DNA of 64,000 nucleotides from Rhodococcus sp. OK519 (GTDB taxonomy: Bacteria > Actinomycetota > Actinomycetes > Mycobacteriales > Mycobacteriaceae): assembly GCF_003051005.1 (NCBI RefSeq), contig NZ_QAOW01000001.1, positions 1,240,001 through 1,304,000 on the forward strand, in the 5' to 3' direction. Of this stretch, positions 1 to 11,037 are shown one piece after another (position 1 is the first letter of the stretch; every line of letters starts with the position of its first letter). The notes below the pieces were generated by a model, which was not told the DNA's origin, ran no database searches, and saw nothing but the letters and a program-made list of their open reading frames with translations. The position numbers were made by a program, and so were the translations under genes.

Positions 1-3
1 CAG

Positions 4-1095
4 ATGCGTGTGCTCATCGCCCCCGACTCGTTCGGTGAAACCCTCACTGCTGTAGAGGCGGCCGAGGCGATGGCGGCGGGTTGGTCGGCCGCGCGACCCG
101 GTGACGTCGTGGTTCGCGCGCCGCAGTCCGACGGCGGCCCAGGGTTCGCCGATGTGATTTCCACCACGACCGGTGGGATGAGGTCGACGCACGTCGCGGG
201 CCCACTCGGGCGGGACGCCGACGCGCAGTGGGTTCTCGCCGACGGCACCGCGTACATCGAATCGGCGCAGGCCGTCGGGCTGGGGCTGCTCGGCGGCCCG
301 CCGAGCCGGATCAGTTCTCTCGACGCACACAGCCGCGGCGTCGGCGAACTGATCGGTGCGGCGATCGATGCCGGTGCCCGGCGGCTCGTAGTCGGGCTCG
401 GCGGCTCGTGCTGCACCGACGGCGGTCGAGGGATGATCGAGGCCCTGGGCGGGTTCGAACGGGCGCGGGAGCGGCTCGACGGTGTGACACTCGTCGCCGC
501 CACCGACGTCGAGAACCCGCTGCTCGGCGAGCATGGCGCGGCGCACGTGTTCGGCCGGCAGAAGGGCGCCGACGCGTCGGCCATCGACATCCTCGAGCGG
601 CGCAACGTCGCGTGGGCGGACGAACTGGAGCGCCAGTGCGGGGGTCCCGTCTCGGACAGGCCCGGCGCCGGCGCGGCGGGCGGACTCGGTGCGGCCCTGC
701 TCGCGCTCGGCGCGATCCGGGAGTCGGGTGCGGAGGTCGTCGCCGAGTGCACGGGCCAGGCCACTCAACTGGCGGAGTCGGACATCGTCGTCACCGGTGA
801 GGGCCGGTTCGACCGCCAGTCGTTGCGCGGCAAGCTCGTGACCACGCTCGCCGCGGCGGCCGGCCGCCTCGGGGTTCCGACCGTCGTCGTGGCCGGGCAG
901 GTGGTGGTGGACCGCGACACCGCGCGCGCGGCGGGCATCGTCGCGGCCTTCTCCGTTGCGGAGTTCGCGGGGTCGGTCGAGCGCGCCATGTCGGATGCGG
1001 CCGGTCGCCTCGAGGCGCTGACGTCGTGCGTCGCCGACGGCTGGCGCGGCGCGGCGGGCTTCGCGGCGTCCGGTTCCGTGCATCCCGATACATGA
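4..1095 (+). CDS. glxK: Glycerate kinase
   Basis: Phosphorylates glycerate with ATP in the glycerate/glyoxylate branch of central metabolism; cytosolic. The 363-residue length fits the type 1 glycerate kinase (GarK/GlxK) family. Visible family blocks are the start MRVLIAPDSFG, the SDGGPGF substrate loop near residue 40, GLGGSCCTDGGRGM near 132-145, GAGAAGGLGAALLALGA near 220 and TGEGRFDRQS near 262. The ATG lies only 3 nt inside the window, so a more upstream start and the promoter cannot be judged. Glycerate kinase sits beside the A-type Fe-S gene in mycobacteria too (Rv2205c-Rv2204c), which supports the call. Confidence 0.9.
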   Translation: MRVLIAPDSFGETLTAVEAAEAMAAGWSAARPGDVVVRAPQSDGGPGFADVISTTTGGMRSTHVAGPLGRDADAQWVLADGTAYIESAQAVGLGLLGGPPSRISSLDAHSRGVGELIGAAIDAGARRLVVGLGGSCCTDGGRGMIEALGGFERARERLDGVTLVAATDVENPLLGEHGAAHVFGRQKGADASAIDILERRNVAWADELERQCGGPVSDRPGAGAAGGLGAALLALGAIRESGAEVVAECTGQATQLAESDIVVTGEGRFDRQSLRGKLVTTLAAAAGRLGVPTVVVAGQVVVDRDTARAAGIVAAFSVAEFAGSVERAMSDAAGRLEALTSCVADGWRGAAGFAASGSVHPDT

Positions 1096-1161
1096 GGAAT
1101 AGCGGAGCGCGGAGTACCGTTGAAGCGATCACGGGTTTGGTACGAGCGACAGGGAGAGCCC

Positions 1162-1512
1162 ATGACTGTGCAGAACGAGACGGCCACACACGGCGTCACG
1201 ATGACCGAGGCCGCGTCCTCCAAGGCGAAGGCGCTGCTCGATCAGGAGGGACGCGAGGATCTCGCGCTGCGCATCGCAGTGCAGCCGGGCGGTTGCGCTG
1301 GACTGCGCTACCAGCTCTTCTTCGACGACCGGAACCTCGACGGTGACCTGATCGTCGATTTCGCCGGCGTCAGTCTCGCCGTGGACCGGATGAGTGCTCC
1401 ATACGTGGAGGGCGCTTCCATCGACTTCGTCGACACCATCGAGAAGCAGGGCTTCACGATCGACAACCCGAACGCGACGGGGTCCTGCGCCTGCGGCGAC
1501 TCGTTCAACTGA
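1162..1512 (+). CDS. erpA: A-type iron-sulfur cluster carrier (ErpA/HesB family)
   Basis: Small A-type carrier that delivers Fe-S clusters to apo-proteins. The 116-residue protein has the three conserved cysteines: one in GGCAGLRY and the C-terminal pair in GSCACGDSFN. The ATG at 1162 is preceded by AGGGAGAG. A 14-residue upstream extension is possible in frame, but it has no ribosome site and is not typical of the family. A likely -10 (TACCGT) lies about 45 nt upstream. The neighbouring respiratory genes include the Rieske protein, a plausible client, though that link is inference. Confidence 0.92.
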   Translation: MTVQNETATHGVTMTEAASSKAKALLDQEGREDLALRIAVQPGGCAGLRYQLFFDDRNLDGDLIVDFAGVSLAVDRMSAPYVEGASIDFVDTIEKQGFTIDNPNATGSCACGDSFN

Positions 1513-1533
1513 GTCCCCGAACAACCTTCTCGA

Positions 1534-2617
<1,084 letters not shown>

Positions 2618-2629
2618 CGCTCCGCAGAA

Positions 2630-2675
2630 CGACTCCGCCCGGGTTCCCTCGACGAGAGGGACCCGGGCGGAGTCG
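2630..2675. terminator. Bidirectional terminator between adoK and asnB
   Basis: Long inverted repeat of about 20 bp (arms 2630-2650 and 2656-2675, one bulged T) around a 5-nt loop, between two convergent genes. Confidence 0.85.
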
Positions 2676-2686
2676 TATCCGAGCAC

Positions 2687-4612
2687 CTACAGGCTGACTG
2701 GGTACACCGGTTCCTGGATCTGCGGCACGATGCGCTTCTCGACGAAGATGCCGTGCCACACCATGAAGCACAAGACCGTCCACAGTCGACGGCTGTGGTC
2801 GGATGTGCCCGCGCGATGCTCGTTCAGCATCCGGGTGACCGCGGCCTTGTCGAAGATGTGGTCGGTGCCCGACTCGGCGATCTGCTGATGCGCCCAGTCG
2901 AACAGCTCGGTGCCGGCCAGCCAGTGCCGCAGCGGCACCGGGAAGCCCAGCTTCGCGCGGTGCAGCACGTGCGGCGGGACGATGCCCTCGAGTGCCTGAC
3001 GCAGCGCGTACTTGGTCGTGGTCTTCGTGATCTTCTGATCCAGCGGCACGCGCGACGCGACGTCGAACACCTCGGGATCGAGGAACGGCACGCGCAGTTC
3101 GAGCGAGTTGGCCATCGTCATCTTGTCGGCCTTGACGAGGATGTCGCCACGCAGCCAGGTGAACAGGTCCAGGTGCTGCATGCGCGCCACCGGATCCCAG
3201 TCCCGCGACTGCGCGTAGATCGGCGCGGTGACGTCCTGGTGCGTCCACTCGGGCCGGAAGTCGCGCAGCACCGCCCGCAGTTGGGCGTCGTTGAAGCTGC
3301 GAGCGTTGCCGTAGTACCGCTCCTCGAGGGTCATCGAGCCGCGGTTGAGCAGGCTCTTGCCGCGGGTGCCCTCGGGAATGCGCTCCGACAGCTTGCCTGC
3401 GGCGCGCCGCAGCGGCGCCGGCAGGTACTCGAACGGCTTGAGCGAGAGCGGCTCCCGGTAGATGGTGTAGCCGCCGAACAGTTCGTCGGCGCCCTCGCCG
3501 GAGAGCACCACCTTGACGTGCTTTCGGGCTTCTTTCGCCACGAACCACAGCGGGACCAGCGCGGGGTCGGCGACCGGGTCGTCGAGGTACCAGATGATCT
3601 CGGGAATCGCCGCCGCGAACTCGGCGGGGGAGACCACCTTGACCACGTGTCGCGCGCCGATCGCCGCGGCGGACTCGGCCGCGACGTCGACCTCGGAGTA
3701 GCCCTCGCGCTCGAACCCGGTCGTGAAGGTGATCAGGTTCGGGTTGTGCCGCATCGCGAGCGCCGCGATGGCGGTGGAGTCGATGCCGCCGGACAGGAAC
3801 GAGCCGACGGTGACGTCGGCGCGCATGTGCTTGGCGACGGAGTCCTCGAGAGCCTCCGCAATCTCGCGGTAGCGCGAGGCCTCGCTGCCGGGTGCGAACG
3901 GCACGGCCGGGAACTTCGGCGTGAAGTAGCGGGTCACCTCGGGAGCCGTGCCCGGTGTCAGCCGCGCGTAGCAACCCGATTCGAGGCGACGGATCTGCGC
4001 GTGCAGCGTCTCGGGTTCGGGCACGTACTGCAGCACCGTGTAGTGCTCGGTCGCTCGCGGATCGAGTTCGGTGTCGATGCCGATGACGTCTGCCAGCTCG
4101 AGCAGGCTCTTCTTCTCGCTGCCGAACGCGGTGCCGTGGGTGCCGGTCGCGATGAACAGCGGCTTGATGCCGAACGGGTCGCGCGCCACGAACAGTTCAC
4201 GGGTCTCGGTGTCCCACACTGCGAACGCGAACATGCCGCGCAGCCGGCGCACGGCGTCGGCGCCCCAGTAGTGGAACGCCGCGACGATCGCCTCGCTGTC
4301 GCCCTCGGTGCGGAACTGCGCGTCGTGATCCTTGGCGAGCTCCGCGCGAATCTCGAGGTAGTTGTAGATCTCCCCGTTGAACGTGAGGGCGTAGCGCTCC
4401 GGGCTCTCCGGCGGGCCCCAGCGCAGCGGCTGGTGGGAGTGCTCGATGTCGATGATCGACAGACGGTTGAAGCCGAAGATCAGGTCCTCGTCGTGCCACG
4501 TTCCGTGCTCGTCCGGGCCGCGATGGCGCAGGCAGTGCATGGCCGCATCGACGCGTGCGACAGCGTCGTCGCTGGTGCCGTCGGTGGTGAGTAGTCCGAG
4601 CAGTCCGCACAC
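2687..4612 (-). CDS. asnB: Asparagine synthetase (glutamine-hydrolysing)
   Basis: Makes asparagine from aspartate, ATP and glutamine. The 641-residue protein begins MCGLLG, so Cys2 is the N-terminal nucleophile of the class II amidotransferase domain (about residues 2-215; RHRGPDE near 32-38, FNGEIYN near 79). The synthetase domain follows, with the PP-loop SGGIDSTA near residue 270. Length is typical of the actinobacterial family (Rv2201), whose members also act in cell-wall amidation or stress resistance in some species. It is convergent with adoK and divergent from ctaC. Confidence 0.94.
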   Translation of the reverse strand: MCGLLGLLTTDGTSDDAVARVDAAMHCLRHRGPDEHGTWHDEDLIFGFNRLSIIDIEHSHQPLRWGPPESPERYALTFNGEIYNYLEIRAELAKDHDAQFRTEGDSEAIVAAFHYWGADAVRRLRGMFAFAVWDTETRELFVARDPFGIKPLFIATGTHGTAFGSEKKSLLELADVIGIDTELDPRATEHYTVLQYVPEPETLHAQIRRLESGCYARLTPGTAPEVTRYFTPKFPAVPFAPGSEASRYREIAEALEDSVAKHMRADVTVGSFLSGGIDSTAIAALAMRHNPNLITFTTGFEREGYSEVDVAAESAAAIGARHVVKVVSPAEFAAAIPEIIWYLDDPVADPALVPLWFVAKEARKHVKVVLSGEGADELFGGYTIYREPLSLKPFEYLPAPLRRAAGKLSERIPEGTRGKSLLNRGSMTLEERYYGNARSFNDAQLRAVLRDFRPEWTHQDVTAPIYAQSRDWDPVARMQHLDLFTWLRGDILVKADKMTMANSLELRVPFLDPEVFDVASRVPLDQKITKTTTKYALRQALEGIVPPHVLHRAKLGFPVPLRHWLAGTELFDWAHQQIAESGTDHIFDKAAVTRMLNEHRAGTSDHSRRLWTVLCFMVWHGIFVEKRIVPQIQEPVYPVSL

Positions 4613-4846
4613 AGCGTCCGGTACCTCGATTCAGAGTCGTTTGTGGGGCCGAGATCGGTGGCCGGGTCCGGCGCGCCGATTTCCCAACGAAGTATGCCGC
4701 AGATTCGAGTGGGGGACCGTCGGCGGACTGACGGCGTGCACCGTGATCTCAGCTGAATCCCAGGTGGGGCGCGTACCGTGGAGGGCCATTGGTCCTTACT
4801 GCAACACGGGCGCCGACCCGACAGTGGAGGATCGGCGCCTCTGGTC

Positions 4847-4852
4847 TACGCT
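4847..4852 (+). promoter_or_regulatory. Probable -10 element for ctaC in the asnB-ctaC divergent region
   Basis: TACGCT lies about 69 nt upstream of the ctaC start. The 308-nt region 4613-4920 separates the divergent asnB and ctaC genes and must hold both promoters. I see no gene, clear operator or terminator in the rest of it. Confidence 0.4.
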
Positions 4853-4920
4853 GCGTAGTAATTGGGCCTTCCCTTCGGGTGTGCCCTGTGTGGAATTGCG
4901 GCGATCAGGAAGGCGTGAAC

Positions 4921-5979
4921 GTGGCGCAAGGTCGGATCCTTCGGCGAGCCGGGCTGGCAGCATCTTTGGGCATAGCTGCCATGCTGTTGTCGGGATGTTC
5001 AATCGACAACTCGGTGCTTCGCTTCGGGTGGCCCTCGGGAGTTACCCCGCAGGCAGAACGTATGCGCGAGCTGTGGACGTGGTCGGTCATCGCCGCCCTC
5101 GTCATGGGTGTCATCGTGTGGGGCCTCACCTTCTGGGTGGTCGTTTTCCACCGTAAGAAGAAGGACTCGCCCGAGTTCCCCCGTCAGACGGCATACAACG
5201 TGCCGTTGGAGCTGTTCTACACGGCAGTTCCTTTCGTGATCATCGCTGTGCTCTTCTACTTCACCGTCGTGGTGCAGAACTACGTCACGGAGAAGAAGGA
5301 CAACCCGAACGTCGTGGTCGACGTGACGGCGTACCAGTGGAACTGGAAGTTCGGATACCGGACGATCGACCTCGGCAACGGCACCGCCAAGTACGAGGGC
5401 ACCGACGAAGCCGCCACCGAGGCTGCGCTCGCTGCATCGAAGCCCGAGGGTGTCGACGAGCACGGCAACGAGAAGCTGGGCCCGATCCACGGCAAGAACA
5501 CGCAGGATCTGTCCTACCTGGCGTACGACAAGATCGAGACCGTCGGTACCAGCAACGAGGTTCCGATCCTCGTCCTGCCGACCGGCAAGCGCGTCGAGTT
5601 CGTCCTGGCATCGTCGGACGTCATCCACTCCTTCTGGGTTCCCGAGTTCCTGTTCAAGCGTGACGTGAACCCGAACCCGAAGGAAAACCACTCGGACAAC
5701 GTCTTCCAGATCAGCGAGATCGAGAAGGAAGGCGCGTTCGTGGGCCGCTGCGCCGAGATGTGCGGCACCTTCCACGCGATGATGAACTTCGAGGTCCGTG
5801 CGGTGTCGCCGGAGAAGTTCGAGCAGTACATCCAGGCCCGTAAGTCGGTCGAAGAGGGTGGCAAGGGTCTGAACACCGGCGAGGCGCTGGCGTCGATCGG
5901 CGAGTCGCCCACCGCGACCTCGACCTCCCCGTTCAACTCCGATCGCACCGTGCGCGAGGCATCGGCCAACGGGAACTGA
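4921..5979 (+). CDS. ctaC: Cytochrome c oxidase subunit II (aa3-type)
   Basis: CuA-bearing subunit of the terminal oxidase that accepts electrons from the QcrC cytochrome in the actinobacterial bcc-aa3 supercomplex. The 352-residue lipoprotein has lipobox LLSG-Cys26, two membrane helices (about 55-77 and 97-118) and an extracytoplasmic cupredoxin domain. CuA ligands are visible in [13 protein letters not shown] and [12 protein letters not shown]. An actinobacterial insertion (about residues 155-200) follows [12 protein letters not shown] 4921 is chosen because AGGAAGG ends 7 nt upstream; the GTG two codons earlier would leave no spacer. ctaF follows after 35 nt. Confidence 0.96.
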   Translation: MAQGRILRRAGLAASLGIAAMLLSGCSIDNSVLRFGWPSGVTPQAERMRELWTWSVIAALVMGVIVWGLTFWVVVFHRKKKDSPEFPRQTAYNVPLELFYTAVPFVIIAVLFYFTVVVQNYVTEKKDNPNVVVDVTAYQWNWKFGYRTIDLGNGTAKYEGTDEAATEAALAASKPEGVDEHGNEKLGPIHGKNTQDLSYLAYDKIETVGTSNEVPILVLPTGKRVEFVLASSDVIHSFWVPEFLFKRDVNPNPKENHSDNVFQISEIEKEGAFVGRCAEMCGTFHAMMNFEVRAVSPEKFEQYIQARKSVEEGGKGLNTGEALASIGESPTATSTSPFNSDRTVREASANGN

Positions 5980-6014
5980 CGCCCGAGAACCACTGACCAA
6001 GGACAAGAACTGAT

Positions 6015-6431
6015 ATGAAGATCGAAGCCAAGCTCTTCGAGATCCTGACGGTGTTCTTCATTCTCGTCGCGATCGTCTACGGTGTCTTCACCGCGATGTC
6101 GCGCACCGGAATCGAGTGGGCCGGCCTCACCGCGATCGTCCTGTCGGCAGGCCTGAGCCTGATCGTCGGCACGTACTTCCGGTTCGTGGCGCGTCGCCTC
6201 GACACCCGCCCCGAGGACTACGAGGAGGCGGAAATCTCCGACGGCTCGGGCGACCTGGGCTTCTTCAGCCCCGGTAGCTTCTGGCCTATCCTGCTGGCCG
6301 GCGCGGCTGCTTTCGCCGCCATCTCGCTGGCGTTCTTCCAGCCGTGGATGATCGTCGTCGCCGTGGTGCTGGTCCTCACGGCCTCCGCAGGCCTGGTGTT
6401 CGAGTACCACCTCGGCCCCGAGAAGCACTAG
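6015..6431 (+). CDS. ctaF: Cytochrome c oxidase subunit IV (actinobacterial CtaF)
   Basis: Small membrane subunit of the actinobacterial aa3 oxidase. The 138 residues contain about four hydrophobic segments (roughly 7-27, 33-53, 90-108 and 111-131) with a charged cytoplasmic stretch between the second and third. It begins [11 protein letters not shown], close to the mycobacterial Rv2199c family start. It is 35 nt after ctaC and must be cotranscribed with it; a strong terminator follows. Confidence 0.93.
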   Translation: MKIEAKLFEILTVFFILVAIVYGVFTAMSRTGIEWAGLTAIVLSAGLSLIVGTYFRFVARRLDTRPEDYEEAEISDGSGDLGFFSPGSFWPILLAGAAAFAAISLAFFQPWMIVVAVVLVLTASAGLVFEYHLGPEKH

Positions 6432-6443
6432 CTCTCACCTCAG

Positions 6444-6492
6444 AACGACGCGAAGGCGCCGAACCCGACTCGGGTTCGGCGCCTTCGTCGTT
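6444..6492 (+). terminator. Terminator after ctaC-ctaF
   Basis: Inverted repeat with about 20 paired bases per arm around a 4-nt loop (centre near 6468), directly after the ctaF stop. The convergent oxygenase gene ends 130 nt further on; I see nothing else in 6493-6624. Confidence 0.85.
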
Positions 6493-6624
6493 GACCGAAC
6501 CCGAAAACCCGAAGGCCCTCCATCGCAGACCGGCTCGAGGCAGTTCGCACGGGACCAGGTGGACGTTTTGCGCGCGGATCCCGCCTGGAACGTGACGTTC
6601 TCGCCGCCAGGGGTCACACGGCCG

Positions 6625-8076
6625 TCACCTGGTGGCCGCGGGGTCCGGTATCCAGTTGCCGTGGAAGCCGGCGGGAACCCGTTGGGGCAGTGCGATGCAC
6701 GCCTGATCTTCGAGGGTCTGGGCGTCCAGAATTCGCAGCTCCGTGGAGTTCGACCCGAGATCCGACACCAGTCCCATCACCACACCGTGACCCTCCGGGC
6801 TGTCCGGGGACTCCGGGTGGAACACGAACTCGCCCACGGCGGACCGCGGGCCGAAATCCCGCATCGCTCGGACCCCGCGGGCTCGGTCCGACCGGATCAG
6901 CCGGTGCTCGCCGGACAGGTCGCCGGACCCGACCACCAGCCAGCAGTCGTGATGGAGCGATGTGATGTATCGCTCGTCGAATCGCGGAAATTCGACGTGC
7001 TCGTCGCCGAGTCGTGTGCGTCGGACGCGGTTGCTCACCTGTGGATCCAGATGCCAGCGCTCCAGTCGCGGATGTCCCTCGGATGGTCCGGTGACGTCTG
7101 CGTCGAACACCCGCTCGTGGACGACGAGGTCCACGACCACCGTGCCGTCCGTGCTGGTCGCGTTGACGGGGTGAAACACATAGCAGGGCTCGACCTCCAG
7201 CCACAGCGGCGTGGGATCGCCGGTGCGGGGGATCAGGCCGACCCGGGGTGGATAGCCGTCGTCCCAGCGGTACGGAAAGCTCCCCGCCCGGGTGGCAGGC
7301 AGCCGGTCCAGGACGGGGCGGGGAACGCGGACGCGTCCGATCGTGGCGCTGAGCGCCAGCGCCGCGAGAGGCCGGAGCGGCCGCCTGACGTTCGCGGTGA
7401 CGGCGCTGCGGACATCGAACGTGACCGGTAGGTCGTAGATCACCACGAAGTCGCGGGTCAGCGAGAACGCGTGCATCATGGGGCTGCCGCCCACCCGGAT
7501 CGGGACCTTCCTGCGGAGGCGCCCGTCCGGCCCGATCACGGTGTACAGCACAGTGTCACCGCGGCCGAGGTGGTACGAGACCGCATGGAGCTCGCCGGTT
7601 TCCGGATCCTCGATGGGGTGCGCGGTGTAGCCGCCGCGAACGGTGCCGTCGAAATCGCAGACGTCGACCGTATCGAGTTCGTAGGAAAGCTCTGCGCAGG
7701 CCACGCCGGCTTCGACCAGCGCCAGCGTCCGACCCGCGAATCCGATGACGTTCGTGTTCGCCGACGGGCCGTGCAGTGGTGATCGTCCGCGCTCCGGGGG
7801 AGCGGGCCGGTGCAGCGCCTTCGACGTGACCGCAGAGTCGACCCAGCGATTGCGGTACCACAGTGCGTGTCCACCACTCATCCGCACGCCGTGGACCATG
7901 CCGTCACCGGTGAACCAGTTGTACTCGTCCGGTCGCACGTCCGCGATCGGGTTGGGGCCGTTGCGGAGATAGCGACCGTCGAGCCATTCCGGGATCGTGC
8001 CACGGACCGGCAGGTCGAACTCGGTGAGTTCGGCACAGACCGGTGCGTAGCGTTCGTCGACGTAACTCGCGGCCAT
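6625..8076 (-). CDS. Carotenoid oxygenase (RPE65/lignostilbene dioxygenase family)
   Basis: Non-haem Fe(II) dioxygenase of the family that cleaves carotenoids, apocarotenals or stilbenes at a double bond. The 483 residues span the whole seven-bladed propeller. The four Fe-binding histidines fit His153 (TAHPIEDPETGEL), His202 (MMHAFSLTRDF), His302 (VFHPVNA) and His472 (GFHGNW). No signal peptide is visible. It stands alone between the ctaF and qcrB operons, where M. tuberculosis has mmpS3 and another gene. The substrate cannot be read from sequence; the pigment genes at 35.7-46.6 kb make an apocarotenoid or carotenoid possible. Confidence 0.88.
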   Translation of the reverse strand: MAASYVDERYAPVCAELTEFDLPVRGTIPEWLDGRYLRNGPNPIADVRPDEYNWFTGDGMVHGVRMSGGHALWYRNRWVDSAVTSKALHRPAPPERGRSPLHGPSANTNVIGFAGRTLALVEAGVACAELSYELDTVDVCDFDGTVRGGYTAHPIEDPETGELHAVSYHLGRGDTVLYTVIGPDGRLRRKVPIRVGGSPMMHAFSLTRDFVVIYDLPVTFDVRSAVTANVRRPLRPLAALALSATIGRVRVPRPVLDRLPATRAGSFPYRWDDGYPPRVGLIPRTGDPTPLWLEVEPCYVFHPVNATSTDGTVVVDLVVHERVFDADVTGPSEGHPRLERWHLDPQVSNRVRRTRLGDEHVEFPRFDERYITSLHHDCWLVVGSGDLSGEHRLIRSDRARGVRAMRDFGPRSAVGEFVFHPESPDSPEGHGVVMGLVSDLGSNSTELRILDAQTLEDQACIALPQRVPAGFHGNWIPDPAATR

Positions 8077-8203
8077 CGGATCCCCCTCGACGTTCCGGTG
8101 TTCTCCAGGACAGTAGAGGCGCAGCAGGGCGTTCGGACGGTTTCCGGCTACGGTCAGCGGCGCAGCTCGGCTGCTGAACCCGACTGCGTTTCCGAACGGA
8201 AAC

Positions 8204-8242
8204 GAGGAAGGCCCCGAACCGATGTGGTTCGGGGCCCTCCTC
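8204..8242 (-). terminator. Terminator after qcrB
   Basis: Inverted repeat of about 16-17 bp with one irregular position around a 5-nt loop, starting 16 nt past the qcrB stop on the minus strand. It also lies upstream of the oxygenase start, separating the two transcripts. Confidence 0.75.
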
Positions 8243-8257
8243 GTCAGTTTCGGCGAA

Positions 8258-9904
8258 CTAGTGCGCTTCGCCGTTGCCGGAGCCGTTTCCGCGGGCGCGG
8301 TCCTGGTACTCCGTGAGCATCTTCAGCTGCTCGTGCTCAGCCTTGTGATCGGCCGCCTCGAGCGCCTGGCTCTGCTCGACCGGGTCCGGGGTGACCCAGC
8401 TACCCGAGCCGGGCTTACCGGCGGAGCCGAGCTTGTTCATCTTCTTCGGGATCGCGGCACCCTGGTACTCCAGCGGGAGCGGGTGGCCGTGATCGTCGAC
8501 CGGGCCGAGCGGCTGGTGGATCTCGACGTACTCACCGTGCGGCAGGCGCTTGATGATGCCCGTCTCGATGCCGTGCTCGAGCACTCCGCGGTCGCTGCGC
8601 TGCAGACCAAGGCAGAACCGGTAGGTGACGTAGTAGGCGATCGGAGGCAGAATCACCATGCCGATACGGCCGATCCAGGTCATCGCGTTGAGCGAGATGT
8701 CCAGGTGGTAGGCGATGATGTCGTTGACACACGAGATCGTCAGCACCAGGTAGAACGCGATGGCCATCGCGCCGATGCCGGTGCGGACCGGGACGTCACG
8801 CGGACGCTGCAGCAGGTTGTGGTGCGCGTCGTCCTTCGTGAACTTCTTCTCGATCCACGGGTAGGCGATCAGCAGTGCGAACACCAGGCCCATGATCAGC
8901 GCGACAGCGAACACCGCGGGGATCGTGTACCGGTCGAACAGGTAGATCTCCCATGCCGGCCACAGACGTGCCAGGCCGTCCGTCCACATCATGTAGAAGT
9001 CGGGCTGCGAACCAGCGGAGACCTGCGACGGGTTGTACGGGCCGATGTTCCAGATCGGGTTGATCTGCAGCAGACCGCCCATCAGGGCCAGGACGCCGAA
9101 CGTGAACGCGAAGAACGCACCACCCTTGAGGGCGAACACCGGGAGGATGCGAACGCCGACGACGTTCTTCTCGGTGCGGCCGGGGCCGGGGAACTGCGTG
9201 TGCTTCTGGTACCAGACCAGCGCCAGGTGAGCGGCGATCAGGGCCAGGATGATGCCGGGCAGCAGCAGGACGTGCGCGACGTACAGGCGCGGGATGATCA
9301 GGGTGCCGGGGAAATCGCCACCGAAGATCAGCCAGTGCAGCCACGTGCCGGCGACCGGAACGCTCAGGGTGATGCCGGACAGTGCGGCGCGCAGGCCCGT
9401 ACCGGAGAGCAGGTCGTCGGGCAGCGAGTAACCGAAGAAGCCCTCGAACATCGCCAGGATCAGCAGCAGCGAGCCGATGACCCAGTTCGCCTCACGCGGG
9501 CGACGGAACGCGCCGGTGAAGAAGATGCGCAGCAGGTGCACGATGATCGACGCGGCGAACATCAGCGCGGCCCAGTGGTGGATCTGGCGGACGAACAGAC
9601 CGCCGCGAACCTCGAACGAGATGTCGAGGGTGGTCGCGTAAGCGCGGGACATCTCGACGCCGCGCAGCGGCTCGTAGGCGCCGTTGTACGTGACCTCGGC
9701 CAGCGACGGGTCGAAGAACAGCGTCAGGTACACGCCCGAGATCAGCAGGATGATGAAGCTGTAGAGCGCGATCTCGCCGAGCATGAACGACCAGTGCGTC
9801 GGGAAGACCTTGTTGATCTGACGCTTCACACCAGCCGCGAGGTGGTAGCGAGAGTCGACTCCCTCTGCCTGGGCGGCAACTCTGGATTGAGTGGTAGTGG
9901 TCAC
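8258..9904 (-). CDS. qcrB: Cytochrome bc1 complex cytochrome b subunit
   Basis: Menaquinol-oxidising cytochrome b of the bcc complex, the target of Q203-type inhibitors in mycobacteria. At 548 residues it is longer than mitochondrial cytochrome b because of a cytoplasmic C-terminal tail, as usual in Actinobacteria (Rv2196). It has many membrane helices, the haem-binding SYxLP-type region ([15 protein letters not shown]) and the Qo-site loop containing [16 protein letters not shown] 9904 is chosen: GGGAG lies 8 nt upstream and the codon overlaps the qcrA stop as GTGA. A TTG 15 nt earlier is the alternative start. Confidence 0.96.
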   Translation of the reverse strand: MTTTTQSRVAAQAEGVDSRYHLAAGVKRQINKVFPTHWSFMLGEIALYSFIILLISGVYLTLFFDPSLAEVTYNGAYEPLRGVEMSRAYATTLDISFEVRGGLFVRQIHHWAALMFAASIIVHLLRIFFTGAFRRPREANWVIGSLLLILAMFEGFFGYSLPDDLLSGTGLRAALSGITLSVPVAGTWLHWLIFGGDFPGTLIIPRLYVAHVLLLPGIILALIAAHLALVWYQKHTQFPGPGRTEKNVVGVRILPVFALKGGAFFAFTFGVLALMGGLLQINPIWNIGPYNPSQVSAGSQPDFYMMWTDGLARLWPAWEIYLFDRYTIPAVFAVALIMGLVFALLIAYPWIEKKFTKDDAHHNLLQRPRDVPVRTGIGAMAIAFYLVLTISCVNDIIAYHLDISLNAMTWIGRIGMVILPPIAYYVTYRFCLGLQRSDRGVLEHGIETGIIKRLPHGEYVEIHQPLGPVDDHGHPLPLEYQGAAIPKKMNKLGSAGKPGSGSWVTPDPVEQSQALEAADHKAEHEQLKMLTEYQDRARGNGSGNGEAH

Positions 9905-11037
9905 GGTCGACGCTCCCAAAATGCCGGGCCGAGGGCTTCGATGAAGTCACCGTTGGCGACGAGGTAGCCCTCTTCGTTCACTGTAATAGGCAGCTGCGGA
10001 AGAGCACGAGCGGCGGGACCGAACAGGGGCTTGCCGTACTGCAGCGCGTCGAACTGCGACTGGTGGCAGGGGCACAGGATTCGGTTGGTCTGCTGCTCGT
10101 AGAGCGAGGTGGGGCAGCCGAGGTGGGTACAGATCTTCGAGTACGCGAAGTAGTCGCCGTAGTTGAAGCTCTCCTGGCCCTTGCGCTTGATGACCTTCTC
10201 GGTGTCCGAGGTGCGCAGACGGATCAGCATGACCGAGTTGCGGATGCCACGCAGAGCCTTGAACAGCTCCTCGTCGTTTCCACGCTCGGACTCACGGAAC
10301 GGGAAGACCGTCTCCATGGAGCCGGCGTCGAGGTCCTCGGGACGGACCAGCACGATGTCGTGCGGACGTCCCGTGTCGCGACGCAGGTAGATGGTCTCGC
10401 CCGTGTAGCGCGGGGTCCAGCCGGACACCCACAGCGGGGAGTCGTCGCCCTTGGCCCACGGGTTCTTGATCATGCCGCCGAGGGGCATGACCGACATGAC
10501 GCCGATTGCGCCACCACCGAAGATCAGGCTGCGCTTGATCATCTTGCGGCGACCGATCGTCGAGGTCTCCAGCGTGTCGTCGAGCTGTGCGACGAGGGTG
10601 CGCTTGTCGACCTCGGACGAACCGCCGTCGTGGCGATCCTGGATCGAGACCTCTTCGGGGACGAACTTCTTGGTGAACTTGACCGCGCCGACGCCGACAC
10701 CGAGGATCGCGAGACCCATGGTGAGGCCGATCAGCGGCGTGTACAGGTTGTACTTGTCGTAGCTTTCCTCACCCGGACCGGCGTACTCCCAGGGCCAGAA
10801 CAGGAAGATCGCGATGAATGCGATCGCGGAGACGCCCGCGAGGATGAACCAGAAGGCCACCGAACGCTCTGCGCGCTTCTCGGCCTTGGTGCCCTTGACT
10901 GCCCAGCGGTCCTTGCGGAACGCCACATCGACGCCGTCGAGATTTGTACCGAGCGTGACGAGTTCGTCCTTGCTCATACGGTCGAGTTCGTCGTCCGTGT
11001 ACTTCTTCGGCGTATCGCCGCTGCCGGCGTCGCTCAT
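9901..11037 (-). CDS. qcrA: Cytochrome bc1 complex Rieske iron-sulfur subunit
   Basis: Rieske [2Fe-2S] protein that takes electrons from menaquinol in the bcc complex. The 378 residues have three N-terminal hydrophobic segments (about 55-75, 95-115 and 165-190), the actinobacterial arrangement, then the Rieske fold. Cluster ligands are visible in [14 protein letters not shown] and [12 protein letters not shown] 11037 overlaps the qcrC stop by 4 nt (ATGA), and the GTGA at its own end couples it to qcrB. Upstream in-frame codons lie inside qcrC and are rejected. Confidence 0.96.
   Translation of the reverse strand: MSDAGSGDTPKKYTDDELDRMSKDELVTLGTNLDGVDVAFRKDRWAVKGTKAEKRAERSVAFWFILAGVSAIAFIAIFLFWPWEYAGPGEESYDKYNLYTPLIGLTMGLAILGVGVGAVKFTKKFVPEEVSIQDRHDGGSSEVDKRTLVAQLDDTLETSTIGRRKMIKRSLIFGGGAIGVMSVMPLGGMIKNPWAKGDDSPLWVSGWTPRYTGETIYLRRDTGRPHDIVLVRPEDLDAGSMETVFPFRESERGNDEELFKALRGIRNSVMLIRLRTSDTEKVIKRKGQESFNYGDYFAYSKICTHLGCPTSLYEQQTNRILCPCHQSQFDALQYGKPLFGPAARALPQLPITVNEEGYLVANGDFIEALGPAFWERRP

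Noticed and set aside
2630-2675. Mobile or regulatory inverted repeat
   Set aside because: Its place between two convergent stops and its short loop make an ordinary bidirectional terminator the simplest reading.
2753-4594. 613-codon open frame on the plus strand opposite asnB
   Set aside because: It is antisense to a well-conserved gene, is Arg/Gly/Val-rich without recognisable motifs, and arises from high third-position GC in asnB.
8222-9967. 581-codon open frame on the plus strand opposite qcrB
   Set aside because: Mirror of qcrB codons; composition rich in Asp, Gln, Val and Arg with no family pattern.
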